A DNA stretch of 64,000 nucleotides from Isoetes taiwanensis (GCA_021234155.1 JAJEKV010000051.1:6422761-6486760); one strand, 5' to 3'. Counted from the stretch's first letter, positions 9,498-22,019 are shown. A program made the numbers and translations. Notes: generated from the sequence alone by a model not told the origin.

Positions 9498-9938
9498 TGT
9501 GACGTTCCTAACCGACATGCCCTTAACCAACTGGACAAAACCGTCTAGAGCGTTTATGAGTAGTCGCTTCTACCCATTTATCTTGGGTGTCTCGGGGCAT
9601 GGGCAATCCGCGATCTCTCCTACTAAGACTATGCTCGTCCTCGAGCATCCAAGACTATGATTTAACCATGTATACCAGTGCCACTGTGATTACCAAGATA
9701 TCAAGACTATGCTATTACCCATGAATATATAGGCACCCATGGAGACTCGAACTCGAGACCGCTTTCGATACCAATTGTAGCGTTCCTAACCGACATGCCC
9801 TTAACTAACTGGACAAACCCGTCCTAGACGTTTATGAGTAGTCGATTCTACCCATTTATGCTAATTGTCTGGGGAATGCCCCACGTGCACATTTCAAGGT
9901 TCGAATACTCGGCGGTCTACCATGGGCTGGAATTCTGA
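9498..9938 (-). mobile_element. TRIM copy 2, degraded
   Basis: Orthologous to the 468-948 element: left GACTC at 9493-9497, LTR start TGTGACG, primer-site complement near 9760-9777. The left LTR has lost about 50 bp and the right end and target duplication are scrambled, so the right limit is approximate. Confidence 0.7.
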
Positions 9939-10394
9939 CTTCGGTGGTGGTTTATTTTTGGTTTTGAAGGTAAGGGAGAGGCGGAGTACAAAAAGCCGTT
10001 TTGGGGTTACATGTGGGACGTTAGGGAGGATGGCCATTGGTCTTGCAAGAAAGTCCCACATATGACGTGGAAATTACCCTCTGCCGGACGTGGAAAAATG
10101 TTAAACGCGGGGAAAATGCCGGGCCGATGTGGAAGTGGAAAATGCTAAACGCAAATTCTTAGACTGAAGTTCCGCGCTGGCTGCTTACTACGGACCACGT
10201 GGCCCCCTTTCGCTTCTACCGCTATTTGGATGATCCGAGTGTTGCTTGGGATGATGGAGGTCCGCATTCTTTGACAAATAATGCATTGCTATTAAAAAAA
10301 ATGGTGATCTTACGTAACCATTTTCATGAATTAACTCTTGTGATTTTTAGTTTCTCTCAAGATAAATCTCTACATTTTTCAGATTTTGAGTCTA

Positions 10395-11080
10395 CATTTC
10401 GTTTTAGAGTCTATAAACACGTAATGTAATACGATGGTAATACAAGATATAATGCCCTTTTATACATCAAGCAACTATGCATCACCAACCATGCATTCAA
10501 TACATATCTAATCGATCCGATATGCATCAAAAAGTAAAACATAGGTTTAACACATGTGGAGCAATATTGCTTGCAACACTTAATCATCATGGAAAATATT
10601 GGTAGAAATAAATAAGGTTGGCTAAATTGTTTACACATGGACTTCTAAATTGTTTACACATGGAATTCTTAGCAATTGGTTTCGAACAAGTAGGAACAAA
10701 TGAGAGAAGTGTAGACAACGAGGAATATACATTTCATTTTAGAGTCTATAAACACGAATGTACGATGGTAATACAAGATATAATGCCCTTTTATACATCA
10801 AGCAACTATGCATCACCAACCATGCATTCAATACATATACAGAATCAGTCAGATATGCATCAAAGTATTTTTTTTTGTCGTCCTTCAAAAAAAAAAAAAA
10901 AAAAAAAAAAAGATATGCATCAAAGTAAAACATAAGTTTAACACATGTGGAGCAATATCGCTTGCAACACTTAATCATCATGGAAAATATTGGTAAAAAT
11001 AATAAGGTTGGCTAAACTGTTTACACATGGAATTCTAAATTGTTTACACATGGAATTCTTAGCAATTGGTTTCAACAAGT
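10395..11080. repeat. 331-bp tandem duplication, copy in B1
   Basis: Same pair of units as at 1395, with starts at 10395 and 10730. The A-run between GTCGTCCTTC and GATATGCATC is A23 here versus A18 in copy 1, which fits slippage or miscalling. DNA from 10024 to 10394 and from 11081 to 11947 holds no gene that I can see. Confidence 0.75.
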
Positions 11081-11947
11081 AAGAACAAATGAGAATAGAA
11101 TAGAATAGAATATGATTTTATCGTCCCGGGTAGACAACCGGCCTATGGGACCCAAGTACAAAGAGAGAGCAGCAGAGAAGTGTAGACAATGAGGAATAAG
11201 GGTAAACAATAAGGAAAGAAATGGATTTGAATATATGCCTCTAGCTTGCAAGACCAAGGCTTTAATCAAGGACCCAAGGTGTAATTTTAAAAAACAGAGC
11301 ATCTATCAAGTCATTGGTCAAAGAAAAAGGGTTCTGTTTACGGCCAAACAGGGCCAGAATAATAGGGTTTGCGGCCAAACCAGCGACCAAGAACATGGTC
11401 GAATCTGTGTGGACAGGTGTAAACAGAGTCGGAAATGATTAAGGTAGCAAGCTTTGCAATTTAGGTTAAGGCAACAAGCCTTGACGCAAGGATAGATTTG
11501 GTTTGAATCCGGCTTCAACAGATTCTTATGGCTAGATCCAACAACAAGAGTCCTTATCTTTGGGTCAAGGCCCCAGTTACATGGCCCGATTCTGAGCAAA
11601 GGCTCTACTTTTGAGTAAAGCTCCCGTCTCTAGGACAAGCTGCAGGTTTTCAAGAACTGGACTGAGAATTAACATTCAAATTTAATAAGGTAACACAGCT
11701 CGAAGGCAACAGTGCTAAATTCTGCAAGGAAGAGACTAGACCAGGATGATGCTGGTGATGTCTTCTCTATCAGTTATTGATTTCTTACTTCTTTTGTACA
11801 AAAGAATTACAGGACTGCTAAAGTCATCCTATCCTTAGAATCTCATTCATTTACTCCAGAGTTGTCACCTACAGTATAGGAAAGAGTTAGCTGACTGAAG
11901 CAGCCGCATTCTCTGCATTCTCTGTGTCTTCTGCAGGTGTGTACTAG

Positions 11948-14237
11948 ATGAAGCGGAAAAATGAGAATGTTGTGGAGGTGTTTGGATCTGGCGAGTCCTG
12001 GAACTTTGAGGCCGACACCTCAGTGGAAGAAGTGATCTCTTTTTTAGCTATGAAATTTACGGTGCCTTGTGATGACATGGTCATTATGGATCAAACTTTG
12101 TCCCCTCCACTGATTTTGAAGAAATCATCAGTCCTAAGTTCAGGGTGCAGGTATGTTGCCAAAAGGATTCACAAGCCAGACACTTATCCTCATCGTTCAT
12201 TTGCGGTTGGGAGCACTGTACATCCCGAGCATCACTTTTATGTGCCCCCTGACGTGGACGAGCTCGTCTCTCAGCTTGCAGCTGCCAAATACTGTGTGCT
12301 TTGTGGTGCAAGACAAAGTGGAAAGAGCACAATGGCGATTGCTGCCAAGAAAAGGCTGACTTGTGAAACAGATGCAGTGGTGGTTTATTTGGACAGTTTG
12401 AAGGTAAGGGAGAGCTGGAGTACAAGCCAGTTTTGGGGTTACATGTGGGACGTTATGCATGGAAAGTGCAACTACTTTTTCCCATCCAGACCTCCAGGAG
12501 AGGAATGCACAGATTGGAGCTTTAAATCTCTGTTTTTAAAAAATACTAGCTTATTTTTTAAAAACAGAGATTTAAAGCTCCAATCTGTGCATTCCTCTCC
12601 TGGAGGTCTGGATTTTTAATTGTGGACGAGGCTGATTCTTTGTTGAACGCCTCAAATGTTTGCCTTGATGAATTTTTTAGCACAATAAAAGAGTTGAAGA
12701 GTGGGATTGATGAATACAATCTGGCAGGGTTTTTGTTGGTTGGTGTTGAAACTGTGAAGGATCTCTTGCAAGATCAGTACCACATGCGGCGTAAGAATGC
12801 AGAGAAGATGAATCGTGTTAGACTCTCACCATTTTCCCATAGTTTTTATGTGGAGCCAACAAGGTTTTCCATACATGATATCCAACAGTTGCTAACACAA
12901 GCAAATTCTGAACAACCAGGGATGCCAATCGAAGTTGTACCAATTTCTACTTCTGTTTTTCAGATGACAGGTGGTCACAAGGGCTTAGTGGGGTCATGTT
13001 TAGAATACATGATGAATCAAAGTTTGTGGAGCTACAATCAATGGCTCCAGGCAGTAGAGTCCGAACTTAGTACATACATTTTTGGCCAACAAACCTATAA
13101 AAGGATCCTGACGGCATTCAAGAAGAATGCGGCCAATGAGAAGTTTGAACTTCTCCTTTCATTCCTTAGAGTAGGCAGTCGTAAATGTGATGATGAGATG
13201 ATGGTGGAACTCAGGGACCTTATTGCAGAAGGTATTCTGTTTGCAGAAAATGTGAAGGTGTTTGATGAGTACGAGGTCCGAATCTCTTCACCATTGCTTA
13301 GGTCTGCCATACTTCGACACTGCCACGTTACTAGTGAGACAGTTGCCTCACCTCCAGATCCCTTTGAGGTAGATCCTGAGTGGGTTCTTTTAGAAACCAT
13401 TAGAAGTTTGGATGGGGATACAATGTGCAGACCAGAATCTCTCAATGCATCAGGTGGGATATCTGAATATTCTTATCAATTTAATCGATTCACTAGAATC
13501 AAGGCCGTTCTCAAGCAAGCGTATCCGCTCATTGGAGCTAAGGTCCTTCCTGAAGGCAAGCAAGCTGTGGAGTACTTGGAGAAACGCAATACACAGGTAG
13601 CTTGTAACTATTTAATTTGTCAATCAATTCAGCTTCTGTTGCTGTAAAATTTAGGGGGTACGCAAAATTGTGTGAAAAATGCAACACTTGTTGTCTATCT
13701 AGACATCAAGGGAAATCATTAACTTTAGTTTATTAGTTCTAGCAGATATGCAAGAACATTCAAATGAAGGTTGTAACTGTACCTAACTCCCTCCCGAAAG
13801 CACATCCATCTTTTAAGTGATGCTACTATATGCCATGTCTGAACAAGAAAGCTTTAGGCTTCTGAAAGTCTTTGTTACTAATTGTTTTTTTGTAGGAGAG
13901 GCTCGACATCTTAGTGCGGGATGATGGTAATTTCGCCAAGTTCGGCTTCGCGTTAGTTGCGGATGACGATGTGCAGGGTCACATGTCAAGAGCTCTGCGG
14001 TATCACAGGGAGCATTCTGCCCAAGTATATGTGGTGAATTTTACCCTTCAGGATGAGCCACAGATGGTCGTTCCTGATCATGAGTCTATTATTTTTGTCT
14101 CGGTTCAATTCAACCCGAGTGGAGATCAAACAACAGCAAATGTCACTGTTGTCGACACCCAGGGACTTGTAGGAGCACGAGTTAAAAAATTGGAGTTGAA
14201 GCATTGGGATGGTAAGATTAGGTTTGACCATTTCTGA
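11948..14237 (+). pseudogene. CRN-a copy 2: Crinkler header-NTPase-winged helix-REase, most complete copy
   Basis: From ATG 11948: ubiquitin-like header (about residues 9-75); GARQSGKST Walker A at 120-128; then a frame-breaking palindrome. From 12622: VDEADSLLN Walker B, TGGHKGLVG, a winged-helix-like stretch ending ISSPLLRSAI, and ISEYSYQFNRF, the first helix of the endonuclease fold. CAG|GTAGCT (exon end 13596) and TTTTTTTGTAG|GAG (exon start 13896) define a phase-0, 299-bp intron. Exon 3 starts ERLDILVRDDG and stops at 14235-14237. Known: this order matches eukaryotic Crinkler NTPase-nuclease proteins, effectors or conflict-type nucleases acting in the nucleus. The endonuclease E-x-K-like position reads alanine (GFALVADD), so catalysis is doubtful. 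Without the palindrome it would be one gene. Confidence 0.8.
12484..12613. repeat. 62-bp perfect inverted repeat inside CRN-a2
   Basis: Identical to the palindrome at 3475-3604 (arms 12484-12545 and 12552-12613, 6-base loop). It sits exactly between the Walker A and Walker B coding parts. Confidence 0.95.
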
Positions 14238-15760
14238 AGTTGTTTGTGTGGATTTTTGTTGAAGTAGATTTTTGCTGAAGACTTCTGGAAATTACATTTT
14301 ATGTTTTAAGGATTGTGGTGTTGACTGACATGAGTATTATAGACCTGGTTTTAGTCCTTTATTTTTTCATATATTACTATGGGGTCATATGCGAAACTGT
14401 TCTAACCAGTCAGTTTCTTCTCAACAACATATGAAGTGTGTGTCTGCTTTATACCTCTTAGACCAAAACAATTCTCATACGGCTGTCCCAAACTCAGAGC
14501 AGGAATTGGAATTGAAGACATCCCAAACTCAGGGCAGGTGTTGGAGTTCTACATTGAATGAATTTGGCAGAGGTTTTTGTGGCAGATGCAATTTGAAGAA
14601 GACTTTTTTACCTGGTGCTTGCTTGTCGTTGTAGGTTTTGCTTTGGATTTGAGTTTTCAGAGATGTTGTCGAAATTACCACAGAGAATTAGGTCTTCAGT
14701 TATCCCCAAAACTGGAAAACCCAGATCCTAGAGGCTGCCGGCAGAAATTAATAAATGAAGGAATCGTAGCTGAGATTTCCAGCCTTTTAAATCTAAAGGG
14801 TCTTCACCAATTGAACATTGTTATTCGAGAGATAAAAATGAAGGCGTAACATCTGGGAAGCAAGCAGCAGCTCTAGTATAACGAGTTGCATCTTTGGTGA
14901 CATGGCAGCATTCTGCCATCATGTTGGCAATCTGCAGATGTGGCAATCCCTATGTGTTGAAAGATCATCTAGATTGTGTTTCTTTGAAAGTCAAGAGTGA
15001 CGTCCTTTGTGTCCATTAATTCTTCATAAAAATAAAACAAGTAAATTTGCTACAAAGCCCATTTATATTAATGACCGCTACGTTATCTAGGGGGGTGTTG
15101 AACAACAAAAGCAAGTCGCTGTTGGTGGCTGTTCATTTTCACCAACTTTTATGACCTTATGAGGTGGTAAGTGCGACAATTGGGCCTTTCCTTTTCTACA
15201 CCACCATGAGACTGTTCTCAACATATCAAGTAGAAAAAAGAAGGGGAATCAACAAACATTCAATGTTGTTCAGATGTAATCAGGTGGGGATAACAACATT
15301 TCCACAAATCTGAACAAGCCAAGTCCATTGCAAACATTGACATATACTTCATCTCGTTGCTACTCTGATTATGGTATACCTTCATCTCGTTGCCACTCTG
15401 ATTTATGGTATTATGGTATACCTTCTTTTATACCATCTTCACATTCCCTCCCCCATATATATATAACATGTAACTATTTAACACGGCTATATCTTCTTCA
15501 ATAACATTATGCATGGCGCGAGGGAGCATGCATGTGATGCGCCTACCTAAGCCCTTCGGACAATAACTGATTATACCTTGGATTGGAAGCAATGAACTAT
15601 GACATCTTTAAGTACTCCGGAAAAGATAATGCAGCCAAGCAGTTTCCAATCCAACCAACCCAATCAAGGCTTAAAGTTCTCTTGATTACAGTAGCCTTTA
15701 GAGGATAAATAAGTTCAAGAATATCATATATTTGGATAAAAAATCACAAATGTAAAGCTT

Positions 15761-15808
15761 TTAAGGATTTTTAAGATTTTTAAGGATTTTAAAGATTTTA
15801 AGGATTTG
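15761..15808. repeat. (TTAAGGATTT)n short tandem repeat
   Basis: About four to five imperfect units of TTAAGGATTT/TTAAGATTTT. Counterpart in B2 near 32059-32110. Confidence 0.75.
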
Positions 15809-16571
15809 AAATTAAAAAAAACACGTTGGTGATGTAGATTGCCCGCTTTTGATCTCCCCTTCCAGAGAGATCATGCCGCCTAAACGCGTTGCTACTTCAA
15901 GCTCCCACAAACTTATCATACAACAGCAAAGCTACATTCATTCCATTGCACGACAATGTAATTGGACAATTAATTTTGTCCTCACGTCCTAATTAGCCCC
16001 CCTCGGCTTCTTCATCCCCCTTGGTTCAATGTTGCCATCCACATTCTTTTCCCTCTTGTTAGCAAATACCGCTTGCTCATTCCCGTAACAAGAACCACAA
16101 TATGACAAAACAACACTAGAAGGGGCACTTGAAACTGAGCAATAACAGGCGCCACCAATATGAAAGCACAAAACAAAACGCAGATTTCTCTACATTTATC
16201 CAAAAATGTAGCAACACCATTACCAAAAATGAAAAAGGGCAAAATAGACTCCTGGCGTACATAAAAGGAAACATCGCCGCTATATCCGGCCGCCATCACG
16301 CCCCAAAATCCTTTTTATGCGGCGTGGATAAGGCTTGCCAAAATCAGCGCATGCGTAAATAACAACTTGAAAAAGAAGCATTTTAAAATGAGATGCTAAA
16401 GTGAGATTACAAAATAGTCTTTATAGACCAAGGTGAATGCAATAAGAAAAAGAGGGAGAAATTATCATGGACCTGATACTCTCTCAATCTCCTGCCTCCA
16501 TCATGTGGGGTTTGCATCTCAGTGATCATCCTCGTGCTTGCCCATGCAGGGGTTCACGTTTTTATTTATAG

Positions 16572-16713
16572 GCCAATATATGTCTTGTCTAACATTATAT
16601 GTGCTAGTGGTTTGCTTACGCTAGTTTCCACTTTTAAGACACGCCAATATATGTCTTGTCTAACATTATATGTGCTAGTGGTTTGCTTACGCTAGTTTCC
16701 ACTTTTAAGGCAT
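16572..16713. repeat. 71-bp tandem duplication
   Basis: Two units starting GCCAATATATGTCTTG at 16572 and 16643, nearly identical. Same in B2 at 32865-33006. Confidence 0.85.
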
Positions 16714-17408
16714 GATTTCTTAAAGTTTGTCATTGAGTGGGCATCTTAAGTATTTCTTTCTGAATGGTGTGGATTTGTTCATTTAAAGGACATAAAGCCA
16801 TGTACAGTGGTGGGGGCAGGACCCATCTGGGTGTGTTGTATATTGTCCCATAAGCTACGGCTTCCTATGGTCGTTAATAATAATTCATTCATTCATTCAA
16901 AAAGAGGTAGATGAGCGCCTACTATATGAAATGAAGTGTTTCACTACTGGTAATGAAGTAGACACAGAACTTCCACTACATGACATTCAAATCATGATGA
17001 TTTGAATCTCTTGAGTCATCTCTTGATTCTTGACCTTGCTTTTCGTTCTTCCTTGTCCTTGCATTGGAGGAGTGCTTCCTTCTTGCATGTGTCCTTGTGA
17101 TCCCTTGTTCTTCGTTTCCACTTTTGGCCTGCTCTTTGTTCATTTCTATGTCCTTTGTTTTACCTTTTCTCCATCTCTCTGCGTTTATCTTCATCCATGG
17201 ACCATTAAATCCAACGTACTATGCCTAGAACGTTTCTTAAGTGGTAGTTGCAAAATGTTCCAGTGGCTAAGTGGTGGTAGCACTTGGCACCTTCTCTAGG
17301 GTTTGTGATATAGTTGCACTTCATTTGGAGCTTCAAATCTTCATAATACCAATCATCACAAATTTGGCATGCTTTCATTAACTTGCCACGAGCTTTGACA
17401 ATATACCT

Positions 17409-17492
17409 CCATCATTTCGTAGTGTCTCTCTCACCCTCGCTCCCTTGCCCCCATCATTTTGTAGTGTCTCTCTCACCCTTGCACTTGTCCTT
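17409..17492. repeat. 42-bp tandem duplication
   Basis: CCATCATTTCGTAGTGTCTC recurs 42 bp later with few changes. Same in B2 near 33711-33794. Confidence 0.75.
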
Positions 17493-17925
17493 CAGAGTCG
17501 CTTGGAAGAACTTAAGTAACGACATATTTCAAGTTGCAAATTTGCCTTTTTGCTATAGTTGTTTCTTGTAACTTGTGTTTCCTATATTAGCAAACAACAA
17601 ACATTCGAATCGTAAAGATTATAAGCTTTCATAAGTCTTGCTGACAACTAAGACATCCTCTAATTTCTAGCCACTATATTTTAGTCTCATTCTTAAAAAA
17701 GAAAAGCATGAACTGTTCTATTAGCATGGAAATCCTTGAACATAAAACTGTTCCAACTTGGTGTAGCTTCAGAAGTCGCTTAAATGGGAACTCCAACTGT
17801 CAAATTCCAAAGACCAAGAACAGGAGCAAGACTACAACTAAAACCAGCCGACAACAAATGTTACCATAGTCATTTTCAATAAAAGTTACACGATCATGAC
17901 CTCCTGCTTCATCAACTAAGGTCAG

Positions 17926-18048
17926 ATGGAGAAGGAATGTTGTGCAAAGGAAGCTGATGGGCAACACGATGTCCAGGGACAAGCTTCTACTAGCCGGCCT
18001 AAAAGGGGGCCAAAGAAAGATTATGCTCAGATGGCTAAAGGCATCTAA
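17926..18048 (+). other. 40-codon open frame with AT-hook-like motif, doubtful
   Basis: A short frame opens MEKECCAKEADG and contains STSRPKRGPKKDY before its stop. The basic RPKRGPKK is AT-hook-like. It is kept in B2 (34228-34350), where it lies about 200 bp before a LINE reverse-transcriptase fragment, so it could be the tail of a LINE ORF1. Weak evidence. Confidence 0.2.
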
Positions 18049-18194
18049 AAGACAAGCTTTTTGCAGCAGAGGACTGCTGCAATGTCAAGAGGGAGGGAAT
18101 GCGATATGCCAAGGACGTGGTCCTTCAGCCTTCTTAGTCCAAAAACAGCCTCTATCTATTATCAACAAACATACATTGTAAAGATCATGTCCTA

Positions 18195-19181
18195 GCAGCA
18201 GTTTTTCAGACCCTGCAGGTAGTAGGAAAGGGTGAACCATGAGAAATGAAAGTGCTTAACCAAATATAATAAGTTCTATACATTTAATGGCTAGCTATAT
18301 TCTGTACAAAATGGTGTGGCCGCGCTATTATTGAACTAAGCTTGAGTTATTTCCTCTCCAAGTTATTCCCCCTCTTTGCTAACGACTTCCTATTTCAGCT
18401 GGAAAGACCTCGTCCTTGCTAATAACTTCCTATTTCAACTGGATCGTGGCCATATAGTCTTAATAAGACTACCTCCATACAGATGGTACAAGCACAACAG
18501 GTAAACAGGAATTCATAGTACTGGAATATATAAACTAAATGGATGTGTGTAATATGTAGTATCTACACAGCACAAGCACAGGAATCCTATAGTGAATAGC
18601 GCGGGCGCACCATTTGATACAATATAGGGCTTGCAAATGGCCTGTTTTAGGAACAAAGAGCATGCTTGAGCTAAGCTTAATTCAGTTCCCATTACTTGCT
18701 AATGAAAATAGTCCCCCTGTATTTTTTGAGGATCTCTTATTTGGCAGCAAACCAGAAATAGAAGTCACTAGCAAGTACCTGAAGCACACAAATCCTAAGC
18801 ATACTTATGCACATGAAGTAGGCATAGGGTTTTGTATACTCCCAGTATTTGCTAATGAGAATACCAAACTGTATTCTTTGAGGATCTCTTCTTTGACATA
18901 CCAGAATTAGAAGTTACTAAATAGATTTGTCAAACACAGTATCTACACAGCATATGCACAGGAATACTAAAGTGAATAGCGCGGGCGCACCATTTGATAC
19001 AATGTAGGACTGAAAATGGCATACCAGAATTTGAAACCACTAAATAGATGTGTCAATAAGTAGTAGCTACTTAGCACAAGCACAGGAATCGTATAGTGAA
19101 TAGCGCGGGCGCACCATTTGATACAATGTAGGGCTTGCAAATAAGCACAATTTCATTAAAATGGGAAAATAGCAGGAAAAC
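18195..19181. repeat. Partial third copy of the block start
   Basis: Repeats 4427-5533 and 20744-21836 (CAGCAGTTTTTCAGACCC to GCAGGAAAAC) but has only two of the 125-bp units. It begins at an AG shared with the B1 end and stops where the unique ParB-like 3' half begins. Confidence 0.85.
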
Positions 19182-20783
19182 ATGACGAATATTGCGATCT
19201 CAGATGACCAATCAGGTCCACAAAGGGCTCCTTATAAATAGTGTTAGCCACAATATCGTTTACGTCACAACTGAGCTGCAGGTAGTCCTTGTCTTCCAGT
19301 GTACCAGAGAGAACTCTGCACATCCTGTACCCATAACTCAACTCAGCCTGCGACTCTGGGGTTCCAACCTTTGTGCAGACTATCCTTGCTGCATGGATGG
19401 AATGATTCCCGTTGATGATATAGAAGTTTGCATTTTCTAGGTCTTCCTCTCTCTGCCAATCAAGCAGTGTCCTCGTCTTTGGGTCGAATGGAACAACATC
19501 CGCAGGGGTAAACACGGGGTGCGGATTTGCTTTAAAGGAATGGCAGAGTGCTAGTATGTTCCTGGCTCCGTTTGCGTGTTGTCATGGTTGGTGGTCCTTC
19601 CACGCACTTAAAGATGTCTATCCTTTTGGCGAAGTTTATGCCAAGAGGGAAAAGATGGGAGTGATTTTGGATGCGCCTAACTGTCTCTTCTGCTAGCTTG
19701 ACTTCCTCGGCGCGGTCTATCTTCAAGCCCTTCGGGACCTCTACCCGGGGCATAGCAAGTTTTACCCTCTTTGCTGGACGATCTTCGGTGGCATTCGTAT
19801 CTTGTTGGCTCTCATCCAGATCACTTTGAGATCCAGACCTCCCTTCTGCTTTTTGCTTTGAACTCTCAGATCCAGACCTCCCTTCTGCTTTTTGCTTTGA
19901 ACTCTCACCACGCTTTGCCTTCGGATTCTTTCCTTTAACTGCAGCTGTTGGAGCTACTGAAGATACTGGTGGTACTCTCGATTGCTTCTTTCCCTTGTAT
20001 CTTTTACGGTTCCCCTGAACCTCAGCCTTCCTTTTGTGTGCATTTTCACCTGTATCTGTTTCCTCGCCGGTTTTACTTTCTGATTCCACCTCGACATCTT
20101 CATCTTCAAACTGATCCCTCTCCACCATCTGATTTGGAGCCCTCTTGTGTAAATCTCTCTGAGCTTGTAGCCATGCAGTATTCATGACATTAGGCGCGTT
20201 CTTATTTAATAAAGCACGCCTAACGAAAGACACGAGGTTCTTCTTCCCCTCCAGCACAGATCTAAGAGTTTGAAAAGCTTTGAGGATATCTTCTGGACCC
20301 TCGATACCGGAATCCGCCAATGAGGTATACGCTGTCAGGGGCCAACCATAGTTTCTTGCAGATGCTTTATGATTCGTCTTGGAATCTTCCATGAGGGACG
20401 ACTCGTATTTTTGGAAGTCAAACACGAAGCACAGAATCTTATAATCGACGGTGTCCTCTACCGCGGACAAAGAAAGAACTCTAGCCGCTTCGTTTCTATT
20501 TTTACGAAGTCTCATGTTGAGGATGATGCCCAAGCGAGAGACCTCCGAGGCTGTCCACTTTATTGACAAGAAGACAAAGTTCTCTTTCTTTTATCTCCAA
20601 AGGCCTCAACGCCTTTCTCGCATGGTATAGCTCTAACGCACTACCGGATGAGCATACATATTTGTGTTCTTGTCTGTTGACACGGCGTGATGTGCCGACA
20701 AATGCGGTTGGAGGTGCAAAGACCTCATTTAAACCGAGCAGCAGTTTTTCAGACCCTGCAGGTAGTAGGAAAGGGTGAACCAT
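19182..20783 (-). pseudogene. ParB/sulfiredoxin-like nuclear protein gene, frameshifted
   Basis: Minus-strand start at 20781-20783 (MVHPFLLPAG). After an N-terminal part that needs a frame change near 20560, a long frame (20569-19532) carries a highly charged middle with basic clusters typical of nuclear signals (HKRKAEVQGNRKRYKGKK, RPAKRVKLAM) and a 13-residue tandem repeat SSKQKAEGRSGS. Another frame change near 19565-19590 leads into GARNILALCHSF, then FYIINGNHSIHAARIV, which resembles the GNHR-type signature of ParB/sulfiredoxin-fold proteins. The 3' end runs into repeat DNA at 19181, so the true C-terminus may be lost. Role unknown; it might be transposon-derived. Confidence 0.5.
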
Positions 20784-21836
20784 GAGAAATGAAAGTGCTT
20801 AACCAAATATAATAAGTTCTATATACATTTAATGGCTAGCTATATTCTATACAAAATGGTGTGGGCAGCTTATTATTGAACTAAGCTTGAGTTATTTCCT
20901 CTCCAAGTTATTCCCCCTCTTTGCTAACGACTTCCTATTTCAGCTGGAAAGACCTCGTCCTTGCTAATAACTTCCTATTTCAACTGGATCGTGGCCATAT
21001 AGTCTTAATAAGACTACCTCCATACAGATGGTACAAGCACAACAGGTAAACAGGAATTCATAGTACTGGAATATATAAACTATGTGTAATATGTAGTATC
21101 TACACAGCACAAGCACAGGAATCCTATAGTGAATAGCGCGGGCGCACCATTTGATACAATATAGGGCTTGCAAATGGCCTGTTTTAGGAACAAAGAGCAT
21201 GCTTGAGCTAAGCTTAATTCAGTTCCCATTACTTGCTAATGAAAATAGTCCCCCTGTATTTTTTGAGGATCTCTTATTTGGCAGCAAACCAGAAATAGAA
21301 GTCACTAGCAAGTACCTGAAGCACACAAATCCTAAGCATACTTATGCACATGAAGTAGGCATAGGGTTTTGTATACTCCCAGTATTTGCTAATGAGAATA
21401 CCAAACTGTATTCTTTGAGGATCTCTTCTTTGACATACCAGAATTAGAAGTTACTAAATAGATTTGTCAAACACAGTATCTACACAGATATGCACGGTGA
21501 ATACTAAAGTGAATAGCGCGGGCGCACCATTTGATACAATGTAGGACTTGAAAATGGCATACCAGAATTTGAAACCACTAAATAGATGTGTCAATAAGTA
21601 GTAGCTACTCAGCACAAGCACAGGAATCGTATAGTGAATAGCGCGGGCGCACCATTTGATACAATGTAGGGCTTGCAAATGGCACATCAGAATAAGAAAC
21701 CACTAAATAGATGTGTCAATACGTAGTAGCTATTCAGCACAAGCACAGGAATCCTATAGTGAATAGCGCGGGCGCACCATTTGATACAATGTAGGGCTTG
21801 CAAATAAGCACAATTTCATTAAAATGGGAAAATAGC
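20784..21836. repeat. 125-bp tandem repeats, copy in B2
   Basis: Counterpart of 4473-5500. It has four GC cores GCGCGGGCGCACCATTTGAT, near 21136, 21516, 21642 and 21768. No gene. Confidence 0.8.
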
Positions 21837-21884
21837 AGGAAAACTGGACTAGATTTGCAAATCATACATTAGACATACATACCT

Positions 21885-22019
21885 TCCACACCCACACATG
21901 TATACACACACATGCATATAGACATGTCTACACACACATGTCTACACACACATGCGTATAGACATGTCTACACACGCATGTGTATATACACACATATGTG
22001 TGTCTAACATAGACATGTC
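21885..22019. repeat. CA/TG microsatellite, copy in B2
   Basis: Same tract as 5573-5708. Confidence 0.8.

Larger units (their letters stand above)
14238..17925. other. Long noncoding stretch 3' of CRN-a2
   Basis: I find no convincing gene. Open frames at 14389-14849 and 15989-16362 are short, unlike any family I know, and poorly kept between blocks. The DNA includes several local duplications listed separately, an ATATATATAT at about 15462 and a tetranucleotide CATT run at about 16883. Confidence 0.5.
4051..18195. repeat. Block B1: first of two 14.1-kb direct repeats
   Basis: Co-linear and nearly identical with 20351-34497 over about 14.1 kb, with scattered substitutions and short indels. 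It starts at TTTCTTGCAGATGC inside the antisense ParB-like gene and ends at GATCATGTCCTAG. Joins to neighbouring DNA share only an AG, suggesting end joining or template switching, not long homology. Confidence 0.9.

Noticed and set aside
11948-14237. CRN-a as an NLR-type immune receptor
   Set aside because: No leucine-rich repeats, TIR or coiled-coil part; the ubiquitin-like header and endonuclease fold fit Crinklers better.
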